Assembly (NCBI GenBank): GCA_018402255.1
Contig: JAGYIS010000008.1
Span: forward strand, 62,001-126,000
Direction: 5' to 3'
DNA: 64,000 nucleotides
From: Marinobacter sp.
GTDB taxonomy: Bacteria; Pseudomonadota; Gammaproteobacteria; Pseudomonadales; Oleiphilaceae
Below, piece by piece: positions 27,017 to 37,110 of the stretch (position 1 is the stretch's first letter; each line of letters opens with the position of its first letter). The position numbers and the translations under genes were made by a program. The notes under the pieces are model-generated. The model had not been told where the DNA came from, made no database searches, and worked only from the letters and a program-made list of their open reading frames with translations.

Positions 27017-28705
27017 ATGTCTCAAATTGATGAAAGTATCCAGCCTCCATCTGTACTGATTTTCGACTGGCACGGCACGCTGGTGGATACCCACGACGCC
27101 ATGTTCAGCGCGATGGAAGACATGTTGCCGCAGCTGGAAGATCTGGATCTGGTGGGCCAGTTGTTGCCGGAGGAGCAATGCCGCACGCAAGACGATGCCC
27201 GGCTGGTTCGCTACATCAGGATTTTCCGGCGCCTGCATCCTCGTATTCTGACGGAGCGCCGGGTGTCACGTACCGACATCTTTAATGCCATTTTCGGTGA
27301 TAACAAAGCTGCCAAGTTGGTTGCGCATCAAGCCTATAACACCGCTTACCGAAAATACTTCGGACAGGTGAAGCCGTTCCCGCCAGGCGCCTATGAGTAT
27401 CTGTCAGCCCTGAAGGCGATGGGCATCAAGCTGGCGGTGTCTACCAATCGCAATCGGGAGTTTCTGGATAAAGAGCTGGCGATGGTGGATGAAGGGCGCT
27501 GGCATCATCTGTTTGACGCGACCGTGTGCGCCGATGATGTCACCGAGTACAAACCCGACCCCCAAGTGATCCTGAAGGTGCTGGAACAGCTCGGCTTGCC
27601 GCCGGATCACAGGGCCTGGTACGTGGGTGACAGCTACGTGGATATGCTGACTGCTCATCATGCCGGGGTGTCTGGCGTGTTCTACAACGGTGCGGGTTGG
27701 GAGCCTGAGCGGATCGCCAGCTGGTTTACAAGGCGGGACGCTCCCGCCGCCATTCTGGACAGTTTTGAGGAGTTGATGGATCTGCTCGGGCTGCTGGAGC
27801 GGTTGCATCCGGCCGGCTTCAGTGCGCGACCGGCGGAGGTGCGGCCAAAGCCCTTCCCGCCGCCCGAGCGACCAGAGCCACGCATAGAGCCGGACTGGCA
27901 CCCGGCGGTGGTGAAGTTGATCCGCCCGGCCGTGGTGTTGTTCGACTGGCACGCGACCCTGGTCGACACCCTGGACGCCATGTATCACGCGGTGGATGAC
28001 ATGCTTCCGGATTTTCATGCGCTCGGATTGATGGGCCGCATGGTTGTCCCGGAAGACAGCAAAACCCCGGAAGATGCTCGCCTGGTGGCCTACGTTCGAG
28101 AATTTGCCAGACTGCACCCGCGCGTGAAGGCTGACCGGAAAATCTCCCGCACGGATATTTTTGAAGTGTTGTTCGGGGAGGACCAGGAGGCCAAGCAAGT
28201 GGCCCACAAAGCCTTCAATCACCATTATCGCAATCACTACGGCACCGTTAAGGCATTCGAGCCCAGAGTCAGGCATGTTCTTGAGGGGCTGCACCGGCTG
28301 GGCATTCAGGTGGGGGTGATCACCAACCGGGATCGTGAGTTTTTTGAGCACGAGTTGGCGGCGGTGGAAGACACCGGCTGGACCCATCTGTTCGAGGTGG
28401 ACGTGTGTGGTGATGATACGCCTTTGCGCAAACCACACCCGGACCAGTTGTTGCTGGCGGCGCAAAAGCTGGATTACCCGCCAGGCCCGAGCGTGTGGTA
28501 CGTGGGTGACTCCACCACCGATGTGATTGCTGCCAAGCGCGCTGGCATGACGTCGGTGTTCTTTAACGGCGCGCAGTGGGACCAGCCCTGGTTGAACCGG
28601 ATATTTCCCGGCACCCACAAGCACCCGGACAAGCCGGATGTGGTAGTCAACGACTTCTCGGAATTCTGGGCGCTGGTGCTGGCGTGCGAGGTGGGGCCGC
28701 CCTGA
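27017..28705 (+). CDS. Duplicated HAD-like protein with DWH motif
   Basis: Protein of 562 residues made of two homologous HAD-type halves (about 1-260 and 300-562). Each half has motif I FDWHGT or FDWHAT with Leu-Val-Asp-Thr after it, a motif II Thr/Ser-Asn (STNRNREF; ITNRDREF), and motif III/IV KPDP or KPHP with WYVGDS. The second motif I Asp, the acid/base of phosphatases, is His in both halves (His19, His312), so standard phosphatase chemistry is doubtful. The halves are joined by a Pro-rich linker (PKPFPPPERPEP). Transcribed divergently from the DUF2256/cryptochrome pair. No substrate can be named. Confidence 0.8.
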   Translation: MSQIDESIQPPSVLIFDWHGTLVDTHDAMFSAMEDMLPQLEDLDLVGQLLPEEQCRTQDDARLVRYIRIFRRLHPRILTERRVSRTDIFNAIFGDNKAAKLVAHQAYNTAYRKYFGQVKPFPPGAYEYLSALKAMGIKLAVSTNRNREFLDKELAMVDEGRWHHLFDATVCADDVTEYKPDPQVILKVLEQLGLPPDHRAWYVGDSYVDMLTAHHAGVSGVFYNGAGWEPERIASWFTRRDAPAAILDSFEELMDLLGLLERLHPAGFSARPAEVRPKPFPPPERPEPRIEPDWHPAVVKLIRPAVVLFDWHATLVDTLDAMYHAVDDMLPDFHALGLMGRMVVPEDSKTPEDARLVAYVREFARLHPRVKADRKISRTDIFEVLFGEDQEAKQVAHKAFNHHYRNHYGTVKAFEPRVRHVLEGLHRLGIQVGVITNRDREFFEHELAAVEDTGWTHLFEVDVCGDDTPLRKPHPDQLLLAAQKLDYPPGPSVWYVGDSTTDVIAAKRAGMTSVFFNGAQWDQPWLNRIFPGTHKHPDKPDVVVNDFSEFWALVLACEVGPP

Positions 28706-28708
28706 ATG

Positions 28709-29988
28709 TTACTGCCCGTCAGGTGCTGGTCTTTTGTTAGCGTTGGACTGCTCGAAATTGTGCAGTGTTTCTTCGATCGCAAGACCCAGAGAGAGCACGC
28801 CCTCAACACCGTTGTTAGGCTCCTGCAATGGCACCGGCACACTGACGGTAATCTGGAACTGACGGGTTGAGGCGTCGTAGCGAATCGGGGATATCCAGAG
28901 ATCGGCTTTGCGTTCCGCTCGAAGCCCGACTTCCGTCACAATTTCCTGAAATTTGGGCTCATCGCCCTGCCAGTAGTCAGACGAAAGCTGGCTCATGGCC
29001 ACCAGTGCGCCTTTTTGTCGGTGAGCAAAATCTCGGTGATCAGGTCGGGATGATTGGCTTGCCAACGGCTCAGGCTTTGCGAAGCTGGCAATGCCAGGAT
29101 CTCGCTGGCCAATGGTGTTGGTTGCTCTGGTGCCAGTGCCTGCCAGATGGTGTCTTGGGTGAGTATGTCGGTAAAGGTATCAAACCTTGGGCCCTGGTGG
29201 ATCGCCTGGGGTAAGTTGATCTGGCTGACCAGGTCCCGAATCAACTGATTGGCCACACTGGCAACATGGAGATGCTCTTCTTCAGTGAGTTGCATGTGCT
29301 GGCCCATACAGCTCGCTAGCTGCCGGTTGAACTGAGTCATAAAGCCAGGGTGTTCAGTGGCGAAGCTTGCATTCAGGTACAGGTGCAACGGGGCGTAACG
29401 TAAAAATCGGTGCTCCAGGGACTGGCCCAATGATGGCTGCTCTGCCTGGAGTGCCGCCATCACTCTTTGGTCCATCAAGGCCAGATCGATTCGATGTCGG
29501 CTCAGCAGCGCTGGCAGCTGCTCCGGCGCGCTCACCGTCATAGAGGGTTGCAAACCTTGGTTAACAAGCCAGGCCTCTTCATTGCTGCCACCGACAACAC
29601 CGATTCTGGCGGCTCCCACCTCTGGCCAGACATCCCGGTAAAACCAGTACCATTTTTCGAGGGCTACCGGGTGGCTGATCAGCGCGGTTTCATCCATGGC
29701 CGGCGATGGGTCAACGGCAAAGTAGCCATCTACCAGGTTGCGCTGAAGGGCGAAGCGGGCCCGGCTCTGAGGCATCAGGCGAATGTGAGTGCTGGCACCG
29801 GCCAGCTCCATGGCACAGCGAATGGTCGCGACGGTTTCACCGATAACCTGAGGCCCGTCTGGTGACGGATTGGCGTACTGGTAAGGGGGCGACTCAAAGG
29901 TGTAAAGGCTGTACACCTCATGGCCAGCGGTAGCGATCGGGGAAATCACGGCAAGTAGTATGACGACGGTAAACACCCTGACAGACAT
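28709..29988 (-). pseudogene. Periplasmic binding-protein/cache-domain gene split by a -1 frameshift
   Basis: Reading from ATG 29988 gives a signal peptide, an SBP_bac_3-like region (residues about 22-245) and the first half of a PDC/cache-like domain, then stops at 28993 after TDKKAHWWP. The -1 frame continues the domain (GALVAMSQLSSDYWQGDE, later DASTRQFQITVSVPV) to 28709. Adding one A to the A5 run (T5 at 29012-29016 on the plus strand) restores ITEILLTDKKGALVAMSQ and one protein of about 426 residues. As it stands there are two open frames, 29988-28993 and 28996-28709, overlapping by ATGA. It would be a periplasmic ligand sensor without a membrane effector. Decay, slippage or sequencing error cannot be told apart. 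Confidence 0.7.
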
Positions 29989-30085
29989 GCCTTGCTCCAG
30001 CATCCGTGTTGCTGACAAAGAACTCGATGCACGAAGCATAGCAGTCATTCCGGTGCTTTTCCGTAAGCCCTTTATCCAATGCATG

Positions 30086-31617
30086 TTAAAGCTCTTCAAT
30101 GTGCTCCAGCAGCCATTCACCCCGGCTGATAATCGCCTGTCGACGCTGCTCAGGTTGTTTGTCCCAGTTCCGGTACATCATGGTCATCCGTGGATTGTTG
30201 GCAAAATCGTCCCGGTGACGATCAATAAAGTGCCAGTAAAGGGCATTGAACGGGCAGGCCCGCTCGCCGGTCGCATCCTGCACCCGGTAGTGGCAATTCT
30301 GGCAGTGGTCAGACATCCGCTGGATGTATTTGCCACTGGCCGCGTAGGGCTTGGAACCCAGGTAGCCGCCATCGGCATGCATCACCATACCCAGAGTGTT
30401 TGGTAGCTCTACCCAGTCAAAGGCGTCGATATACACCGCCAGGTACCAGTCGCAGATGTCGGCCGGCTCTATACCGGTCAGCAGGGCGAAATTGCCGGTC
30501 ACCATCAAACGCTGAATGTGGTGGGCATAGGCGTTGCGGGCGCTGGCATCGATGGCTTTGTGCAGACAGCGCATTTTGGTGTCACCGGTCCAGTAAAACC
30601 AGGGCAGGGCACGGGTGTTGCCAAGTCGGTTTTCCTGCGCGTAACCGGGCATCAGCAGCCAGTAGATACCGCGCACAAATTCGCGCCAGCCAATGATCTG
30701 GCGCACAAAGCCCTCTACCGCATTCAGGGGTGCCCGGCCGGAATACCAGGCTTGAACGACCGCCTCACAGGTGGTGACCGGGTCCAGCAAACCGGTGTTC
30801 AGGTAGGGCGACAGAATGGAGTGGAACAGCCAGTCTTCGTGGTCAGACATGGCATCCTGATAGTCTCCGAAACAGGGCAGAGCAAAGTCGATAAAGTGTT
30901 CCAGCGCCTGTTGCGCCTGCTCGTGAGTGACGGCGAAGTGAAAGTCGTCGTTGCTACCGAAGTGATCGGCAAAGTGGTCATCCACCAGTTGCAGAACGTC
31001 GCGGGTTACCGCATCGGGTTCCACTCTGAAAGGCGCTGGCGCGGGTGGCTTGCCGGACCACTTTTTCCGGTTACTGGCGTCGAAGTTCCATTGTTCGCCT
31101 TCCGGCTTGCCATCCGGCGTCATCAATAGCCCGGTTTTTTACGCATCTCGCGGTAGAAGAACTCCATGCGCAGTTGTTTGCGCCCTTTGGCCCACGTGGC
31201 AAACTCCTCTTTGTGGCAAACAAACCGGGTGTCTGGGTGAATCTCAACCGGAATGCCAAGCGACTCATGCCATTGGCAGATCTGCGAATGCAGCCGCCAC
31301 TCACCGCACTCGGTGGTCATCAGCGCATCGGGCTTGAGCTCGTTGGTCAGTCGTGCGACGACGGCTTCGAGGGATTTGTCGGGATTGTCCGGGTGGTAGG
31401 TCTGGTAATGCACCCGCCAGCCGTCCTGCTCCAGCTCCCGGGCAAAGTGGCGCATGGCGCTGAAGATGAAGGCCAGCTTCTTCTTGTGGTGATTGGTGTA
31501 GCTGGCCTCGTCGTACACCTCGGCCATCACCACCTGGTCCTGGTGTTTGTCTGCCTTCGCCAGGGCAGACAACTGGGGGCTCAACTGGTCGCCAAGTATC
31601 AGAATCAGGTTGGCCAT
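30086..31617 (-). pseudogene. FeS-type (6-4) photolyase/cryptochrome (PhrB-like), frameshifted
   Basis: Together the two frames give a photolyase-related protein of about 510 residues, the normal size for the FeS-BCP group. The first frame (ATG 31617, MANLILILGDQLSPQL) ends REMRKKPGY at 31123; the second (from 31126) continues TPDGKPEGEQWNFD to 30086. Restoring one A to the A6 run (T6 at 31135-31140, plus strand) gives the family sequence RKKTGLLMTPDGKPEG. C-terminal cysteines C-x2-C-x12-C (HCQNCHYRVQ, ERACPF) match the 4Fe-4S ligands of PhrB. The photolyase N-terminus and the FAD domain (ALPWFYWTGDTKMRCLH) are both present. The protein would be inactive as read unless slippage occurs. Confidence 0.8.
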
Positions 31618-31712
31618 TCGGTCCACTCCGGTCGCAAGGATTATCCTAAAGGGGTAGGCACAATACGCCATCAGCGCAAGGGTGGTTCAGTGTCTATGTT
31701 GATAGACTTCAG

Positions 31713-31726
31713 ATGATACGTGTCAA
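31713..31726. promoter_or_regulatory. Candidate DNR/ANR box upstream of hemN
   Basis: ATGATACGTGTCAA matches TTGAT-N4-ATCAA at eight of ten positions and is centred about 82 bases before the hemN ATG. hemN is a known FNR/ANR/DNR target in denitrifying pseudomonads, which raises the likelihood. The site also lies about 100 bases upstream of the divergent photolyase-related gene. Confidence 0.6.
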
Positions 31727-31801
31727 TTGGTGCCTGGCCCCGGTGGGGCATAATGGCCACTTTCCGGCTTGCCGATCATTTCTGACCTTAGAGTTTCTAC
31801 T

Positions 31802-33211
31802 ATGGCTTCCAACACCGCAGCAGATAACAACCTGCCCGCCTTTATCTGGGATGAGGCGCTGATCCGCCGCTATGATCTGAGCGGCCCCCGTTACACCTCG
31901 TACCCGACGGCGGTGGAATTTACCCAAACTTACGGCATTGACGACATGGTCAAAGCCGCAGGCCGCAGCAAGGCAGCCGGCGGCCCGATTTCCCTGTACA
32001 CGCACCTGCCGTTCTGCGCGCACCTCTGCTACTACTGCGCCTGCAACAAGGTGATCACCAAAAAGCGCGACAAGGCGATGCCCTATGTCGAGCGGGTGCT
32101 GAAGGAGGCGGCTATCCAGTCCCGGCTGTTTGGTGCCGACCGGCCGGTGCAGCAGTTGCACTGGGGCGGCGGCACACCGACTTTCCTGCCGAAGGATGTG
32201 ATGCAACACCTGATGGCGGGTTATGGGGAACTGTTCAACCTGCAGACCGGCGAAGACCGCGATTACAGTGTTGAGATCGACCCACGGGAAGTGGACGAGG
32301 ACACCCTGTCGACGCTCTGGGAGCTGGGCTTTAACCGCATCAGTCTGGGTGTTCAGGATGTGAATCCGCAGGTGCAGAAGGCGGTTAATCGCGTTCAGCC
32401 CCGCGAAATGACCGAAGCGGTGCTCACTGAAGCGCGCCAGCTGGGCTTCCGCTCGATCAATCTGGATCTGATCTACGGCTTGCCGTACCAGACCCCGGAC
32501 AGCTTCGCTGAAACCCTGGAGTCGGTGATCGAGATGTCGCCAGACCGGCTCTCGGTATTCAGCTACGCCCATCTGCCGGATCGCTTCTACCCGCAAACCC
32601 GGATTCAGCAGGACACACTACCCAGTCCGCAGCAGAAGCTGACCATCCTGCACAACACGATTAACCGTTTGCTGGAAGCCGGCTACGAATACATCGGCAT
32701 GGACCACTTCGCCAAGCCGGACGACAGCCTGGCTGTGGCCCAGCGTGAAGGCCGCCTGCACCGGAATTTCCAGGGCTACACCACCCATTCGGATTGCGAT
32801 CTGGTATCGCTGGGTGTATCCGCCATTGGCCAGACCGACGATGCCTATTTCCAGAACAACCACGATCTGCCGTCCTGGGAGGCGTCCATTGATGCGGGCC
32901 AACTGGCGGTCATCCGGGGCGTCGGCCTGAGCCGGGATGACCGCATCCGCCGCTGGGTGATTGGTCAGCTGATCTGTCAGTTCCGCCTGGATCGCAAGCA
33001 GTTTACCGACCAGTGGGGCGAGGACTTTGATCGCTACTTTACCGATGAGCTGAACCGCTTGAAGCCGATGATCCAGGACGAGTTGATCGGCGACAGCGGC
33101 CTCGTGTTGCAGGTGCAGCCGGCCGGTCGATTGCTGATTCGGGCGATTTGCCAGATTTTTGATATGTACCGTAAAGAAGGCGCCAGCCAGCGGTTCTCTC
33201 GGATTATCTGA
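31802..33211 (+). CDS. hemN: Oxygen-independent coproporphyrinogen III oxidase HemN
   Basis: Radical-SAM enzyme of 469 residues that converts coproporphyrinogen III to protoporphyrinogen IX without oxygen, keeping heme synthesis going during denitrification. The radical-SAM site CAHLCYYC (C-x3-C-x2-C) sits in LYTHLPFCAHLCYYCACNK; further family blocks are QLHWGGGTPTFLP, INLDLIYGLPYQTPDSF and the HemN domain GMDHFAKPDDSLAVAQREG. ATG at 31802 is chosen over a TTG at 31769 although its ribosome site is weak. A candidate anaerobic box lies upstream and a strong terminator downstream. Confidence 0.96.
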   Translation: MASNTAADNNLPAFIWDEALIRRYDLSGPRYTSYPTAVEFTQTYGIDDMVKAAGRSKAAGGPISLYTHLPFCAHLCYYCACNKVITKKRDKAMPYVERVLKEAAIQSRLFGADRPVQQLHWGGGTPTFLPKDVMQHLMAGYGELFNLQTGEDRDYSVEIDPREVDEDTLSTLWELGFNRISLGVQDVNPQVQKAVNRVQPREMTEAVLTEARQLGFRSINLDLIYGLPYQTPDSFAETLESVIEMSPDRLSVFSYAHLPDRFYPQTRIQQDTLPSPQQKLTILHNTINRLLEAGYEYIGMDHFAKPDDSLAVAQREGRLHRNFQGYTTHSDCDLVSLGVSAIGQTDDAYFQNNHDLPSWEASIDAGQLAVIRGVGLSRDDRIRRWVIGQLICQFRLDRKQFTDQWGEDFDRYFTDELNRLKPMIQDELIGDSGLVLQVQPAGRLLIRAICQIFDMYRKEGASQRFSRII

Positions 33212-33230
33212 GCGGTATTCGCGAGAGCTG

Positions 33231-33268
33231 AACGAACAAGGGCTGCCATCTGGCAGCCCTTGTTCGTT
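33231..33268. terminator. Bidirectional terminator between hemN and chemoreceptor gene
   Basis: An 18-base perfect inverted repeat (33231-33248 with 33251-33268) with a GC-rich core (GGGCTGCCA) and A/T-rich outer arms, placed 20 bases after the hemN stop and 14 before the stop of the convergent chemoreceptor gene. Either strand yields a stable hairpin followed by T-rich bases. Confidence 0.85.
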
Positions 33269-33281
33269 TAAGGTGGGATGA

Positions 33282-35303
33282 TTAACTGGCCACTTTGAAC
33301 TCATTGGCCAGATCCTGAAGCCTGCGGGCAAGCCTGGCCTGTTCCTGAGTCACCTGGCTAATCTCCTGCGATCCGGTCAGGGTCAGAATTGCGGCCTCAC
33401 TGACCGATTCCATGCTGCCGGCCAACTCCCTGGTGACGGCAACCTGCTCTTCAGACGCGGTGGCAATCTGGGTGGCCATGTCGGAGATGCTGTTTACATC
33501 GGTCAGGATGTCGGCAAAGGTCTTCTCCATCTCGGAAGCCTGATCGCTGGTCTGGTTGGCGAGCTTGTGGCTGGCCACGATGGACCGGCTGGCGCTGTCG
33601 GTAATGTGCTTGAAGCCGTTGATGATATCTTCAATCTGGGTAGTCGATTCGTGGGTCTGCCTGGCCAGGGTGCGTACTTCATCGGCCACTACCGCGAAGC
33701 CCCGGCCATGCTCACCAGCCCTTGCGGCCTCGATGGCCGCGTTCAACGCCAGCAAGTTGGTCTGATCGGCGACTTTACGGATCACATCCACCACTTCGCT
33801 AATGGAGCCGCTGCGCTCCTCCAGTTCTTCAATCACCTGATTCACTTCCTGAACCGATTTAGCCAGGGTGCGAATCTGGGCCACGCTGTCATGAAGTACT
33901 TTTTCACCGGTCTGGCTCTTGTCCATAGCCCGGCTTGAGGCATCCGCTACTTGTTGGGTGTTCTGTGAGATTTCCTCAGAGGTGGCTGACATCTCTTCGG
34001 TGGCGGCCGCTACCTGCTCAATCTGCTGTTGCTGGTTTTTGATCTGGCCGGAATTTTGGCCAGCGGTAGAACTGGTCTCTTCGGTGGCCGTGGCCAACTG
34101 CACGCTGGCTTTATCGATCTGAAGCAGCGCGTCGCTGAAGCGGCCGAACAGTTCGTTGATGGCCTTGGCAATGGTCCCGGTTTCGTCTTTGCTCGACACC
34201 GGGATTTCCCGTGTCAGGTCTTTGTTGTCCATGGCATAGCGTACGCCGGTCAACAAGGCTGCTACCTGGTTATGAATAGCATGGATTATCACCAGCATCA
34301 GCAAAATCACAATAATGATAGCCCCGCCGGCAATCGCAGAGGCGCCAACGAGTGCTGTGCGGGCACTACTGACCGCCTCAGCGGCTCTGGCTTCCACCTG
34401 GGTCAGCATCTGGCTGCGGATAGTGTTGATGGCTTCAATGCGTCTGGTTGCTGCGGCAAACCACTCGCCGGGGTCAAGGGCATACATGCCAGATGGGCTG
34501 CTGAGCAGGGTTTCACGCTGGCTCCGGAACTCTCGACTTGCCGGAAGGTTTGCCAGCTGTGTGATGTCACCTCGAAGATCGGAATCGCCCGGTAACATGC
34601 TGACAGCCGCATTCAGATAGGCGTCCTGCTGACCGCTCATGCCGGTTACCCGCCCGAGAGTCGGCAGGTCAAAGTCACCGGATCGAATGAGTGCCGCGCC
34701 ATTGGCGCGCTCCCGCCCGGCCATTTCCGCGGCTTCGGCCAGCGCAAAATAGCCGTTGATCTGGCGGCTCAGGTCGGCGTCGGTGGAGCGGCGCACCAGA
34801 AGGGGTACCCGCTCAACCATTTCCATGATCATCGTGGTGTACTGGCTGGCAGATTCGGCACTGTTGATGTTGCGGTTGTCGATATCCTGGCGGAGCCTGC
34901 CAAGGCCAGACAGCTGTTGCTCAAGGCGCTCAATGCTGGCCTTGATCGCGCGGTCAAAATCAGTGTCAGACACCAGTGCCTGAAGTCCGTTGCGGTAGGT
35001 CCGCAGGCTTTGGTCTGTGTCCTGTCGTTGGGAAGCCAGTTCCCGCTTTGTCTGTTGCTCGCCACTGGAGCCCGCTGCGCTCGACAGCACAACAGCCGAG
35101 CGGCCCCGTTCCTTTTGCAAAGACTCGATCAGTGGATCTCCAAGCTCTGCCAGATTCACCATGGCCTGTAATTGGCGCATGTTGTTGAGGTCGTCCGCGT
35201 TACGACTGATGCTGAAAGTGGCAAAGAAAACGATAACCAACAATGCCGGCAACACCAGGGTGATGAGCTTTCCGCGCATGGAGAGGTTGTTGATGAATGA
35301 CAT
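33282..35303 (-). CDS. Methyl-accepting chemotaxis protein with NIT (nitrate/nitrite-sensing) domain
   Basis: Transmembrane chemoreceptor of 673 residues. TM1 near residues 13-30, a periplasmic region of about 280 residues with NIT-domain features ([20 protein letters not shown] and later QRETLLSSP), TM2 near residue 325, HAMP ([19 protein letters not shown]), then a coiled-coil signalling domain with the hairpin [23 protein letters not shown] domains bind nitrate or nitrite in known cases, so chemotaxis to nitrate is a reasonable proposal beside denitrification genes. The gene ends head-on against hemN. A weak anaerobic-type box (35432-35445) lies upstream. Confidence 0.92.
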   Translation of the reverse strand: MSFINNLSMRGKLITLVLPALLVIVFFATFSISRNADDLNNMRQLQAMVNLAELGDPLIESLQKERGRSAVVLSSAAGSSGEQQTKRELASQRQDTDQSLRTYRNGLQALVSDTDFDRAIKASIERLEQQLSGLGRLRQDIDNRNINSAESASQYTTMIMEMVERVPLLVRRSTDADLSRQINGYFALAEAAEMAGRERANGAALIRSGDFDLPTLGRVTGMSGQQDAYLNAAVSMLPGDSDLRGDITQLANLPASREFRSQRETLLSSPSGMYALDPGEWFAAATRRIEAINTIRSQMLTQVEARAAEAVSSARTALVGASAIAGGAIIIVILLMLVIIHAIHNQVAALLTGVRYAMDNKDLTREIPVSSKDETGTIAKAINELFGRFSDALLQIDKASVQLATATEETSSTAGQNSGQIKNQQQQIEQVAAATEEMSATSEEISQNTQQVADASSRAMDKSQTGEKVLHDSVAQIRTLAKSVQEVNQVIEELEERSGSISEVVDVIRKVADQTNLLALNAAIEAARAGEHGRGFAVVADEVRTLARQTHESTTQIEDIINGFKHITDSASRSIVASHKLANQTSDQASEMEKTFADILTDVNSISDMATQIATASEEQVAVTRELAGSMESVSEAAILTLTGSQEISQVTQEQARLARRLQDLANEFKVAS

Positions 35304-35588
35304 GGAAGGTCCCCTTCACTGAATTTATTCGTCCATTGTGGGCAAGTGTAGCAGTTGGGGATATTCACAAGTTGGGGTAGGTGTAGAGGTAGTTTCAGCT
35401 CTGTAAGTTGCTGTAAAGGAATGTTAGTTGTCTGACTTTAATCAATTAATCTCAGGTGTAGGTAGTAGTGCGATGAATACCTCTTCAGTGATATAGCCAG
35501 CCTTTGGTGTGCCAGCGAACAGACCAGACCAGGGCTTGGGGCTAGTCTGGCGCTGTACCCATCACCATAACCAGAGGAGGGGATGCTC

Positions 35589-35795
35589 ATGAGTATGTTC
35601 AATGCGGATGAAATGAAAGGCAAATGGAAGCAACAGGTCGGAAAAGCAAAAATGACCTGGGGCAAGTTGACGGAGGATGAACTTCTCGAAGCAGAAGGCC
35701 GCCAGGAGAAACTGGCGGGTCTGGTTCAGGAACGTTATGCCGTTACCCGGGAAGAAGCCGAGAAGCAGGTGAAAGAGTTTTTCGGTAAAAGTTAA
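35589..35795 (+). CDS. CsbD family stress-response protein
   Basis: Small hydrophilic helical protein of 68 residues, of the CsbD family, induced by general stress in many bacteria; molecular role unknown. Pattern: FNADEMKGKWKQQVGKAK, then WGKLTEDELLEAEGRQEKLA and a Lys-rich end. ATG at 35589 is preferred over 35583 because AGGAGG at 35575-35580 is then eight bases away. It is followed by another small gene of a kind that often accompanies CsbD. Confidence 0.9.
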   Translation: MSMFNADEMKGKWKQQVGKAKMTWGKLTEDELLEAEGRQEKLAGLVQERYAVTREEAEKQVKEFFGKS

Positions 35796-35868
35796 GGTTG
35801 GTCAGCCCGCCCAGACCACGAGTCCAGATCTCGCGGTTTGGCGCTGGGCCTAACAGGAGCATGCTGTC

Positions 35869-36015
35869 ATGCTGGAAACAATTGCCGTCATACTGTTGAT
35901 ACTTTGGGCCCTGGGCTTGGTTACCTCCTATTCCATGGGAGGCTTTATTCACATTCTGTTGGTGGTCGCGATTGTGGTCATACTGCTGCGGGTGATTCGT
36001 GGTCGAAGTTTGTAA
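35869..36015 (+). CDS. lmo0937/DUF5670-type small membrane protein
   Basis: Two-helix membrane protein of 48 residues (METIAVILL-like start, actually MLETIAVILLILWALG; then HILLVVAIVVILLRVIRG). The spacing of two helices with a GG/FIH turn matches the lmo0937 family of stress-associated proteins. ATG at 35869 has AGGAG nine bases upstream; an overlapping ATG at 35861 is out of frame. It follows csbD-like by 73 bases and may share its transcript. Function unknown. Confidence 0.8.
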   Translation: MLETIAVILLILWALGLVTSYSMGGFIHILLVVAIVVILLRVIRGRSL

Positions 36016-36101
36016 GCTTTTGATTCGCATGGTGACAAAGGTCAAGGCATGCCCTGTGAAAGTGGCGTTATGGTAGCGCCACCCTTGCATTGGAGAATGC
36101 C

Positions 36102-37097
36102 ATGGAACTCGTCTGCCCCGCGGGTAGTCTTCCCGCTCTGAAAACCGCCGTCGATAACGGCGCCGATGCGGTCTATTTTGGTTTCCGCGACAGCACCAAC
36201 GCCCGCCAGTTTGCCGGCCTGAACTTCAATGAGACTCGCGCCGGTGAGGGCATTGAATATGCCCACGCCAAAGGCAGCCGGGTATTTTGCGCAATCAATA
36301 CCTACCCACAACCGGACGGCTGGGAGCAGTGGAAGGGAGCTGTCGACCGCGCCGCCAATCTGGGCGTGGATGCCATCATCCTCGCCGACATGGGCCTGCT
36401 GGACTACGCCGCCAACAAATATCCGGATACTCCTCGCCATTTGTCTGTGCAGGGTTCTGCTACCAGTCACGAAGCCCTCTCTTTTTACAAGGACAACTTT
36501 GATATCCGCCGGGCGGTATTGCCCCGGGTGCTCTCTATTGATCAGGTGCGGAGCGTCGCCAAACAAAGCCCGGTGGAACTGGAAGTCTTTGCCTTCGGCA
36601 GCCTGTGCATCATGGCTGAGGGCCGTTGCTATCTATCGTCTTACCTCACCGATGAGTCCCCGAATACCCGTGGCGCCTGCTCGCCTGCCAAAGCTGTTCG
36701 CTGGCAGGACACCCCGCAAGGCCTCGAATCCCGTCTGAACAACGTGTTGATTGACCGTTATGGCCCCGGTGAATCCGCGGGTTATCCAACCCTGTGCAAG
36801 GGCCGCTTTGAGGTGGAGGGCATGGTCTATCACGCCATTGAAGAGCCGGTCAGCCTCAACACCCTGGACCTGCTGCCAGAGCTCAAAGCACTGGGCATCA
36901 GCGCGGTGAAGATCGAAGGCCGCCAACGCAGCCCCGCCTACATTGCCGACGTTGCCCGCACCTGGCGGCAGGCGCTGGATCGGCTGCACGCAACGCCCGG
37001 GATGTTCTCCGTAGAGAGTCAGTGGAACAAGACGCTGGCCGGGCTCTCCGAGGGTGGCCTGACCACCATTGGCGCCTATCATCGCAAGTGGAAATGA
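36102..37097 (+). CDS. ubiU: UbiU, O2-independent ubiquinone hydroxylation (U32 family)
   Basis: Peptidase-U32 family 4Fe-4S protein of 331 residues. UbiU with UbiV hydroxylates the quinone ring without oxygen, using prephenate in E. coli. Motifs: [51 protein letters not shown] and [11 protein letters not shown], then PTLCKGRF, giving the cluster cysteines. ATG at 36102 has GGAGA six bases upstream; TTG at 36090 is the alternative. ubiV follows at once and ubiT lies convergent, completing the UbiTUV set. A weak anaerobic-type box (36032-36045) lies upstream. Confidence 0.93.
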   Translation: MELVCPAGSLPALKTAVDNGADAVYFGFRDSTNARQFAGLNFNETRAGEGIEYAHAKGSRVFCAINTYPQPDGWEQWKGAVDRAANLGVDAIILADMGLLDYAANKYPDTPRHLSVQGSATSHEALSFYKDNFDIRRAVLPRVLSIDQVRSVAKQSPVELEVFAFGSLCIMAEGRCYLSSYLTDESPNTRGACSPAKAVRWQDTPQGLESRLNNVLIDRYGPGESAGYPTLCKGRFEVEGMVYHAIEEPVSLNTLDLLPELKALGISAVKIEGRQRSPAYIADVARTWRQALDRLHATPGMFSVESQWNKTLAGLSEGGLTTIGAYHRKWK

Positions 37098-37110
37098 GGT
37101 TCAACGGTTT

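Noticed and set aside
29001..31145. Programmed -1 frameshifting at the A5 and A6 runs
   Set aside because: Neither run is a full X XXY YYZ heptamer in the zero frame (P-site re-pairing would fail), and no stimulatory hairpin was evident; a missing base is the simpler explanation.
36050..36090. GTGGCG/CGCCAC hairpin as a terminator before ubiU
   Set aside because: Only six base pairs and no T-run; not convincing.
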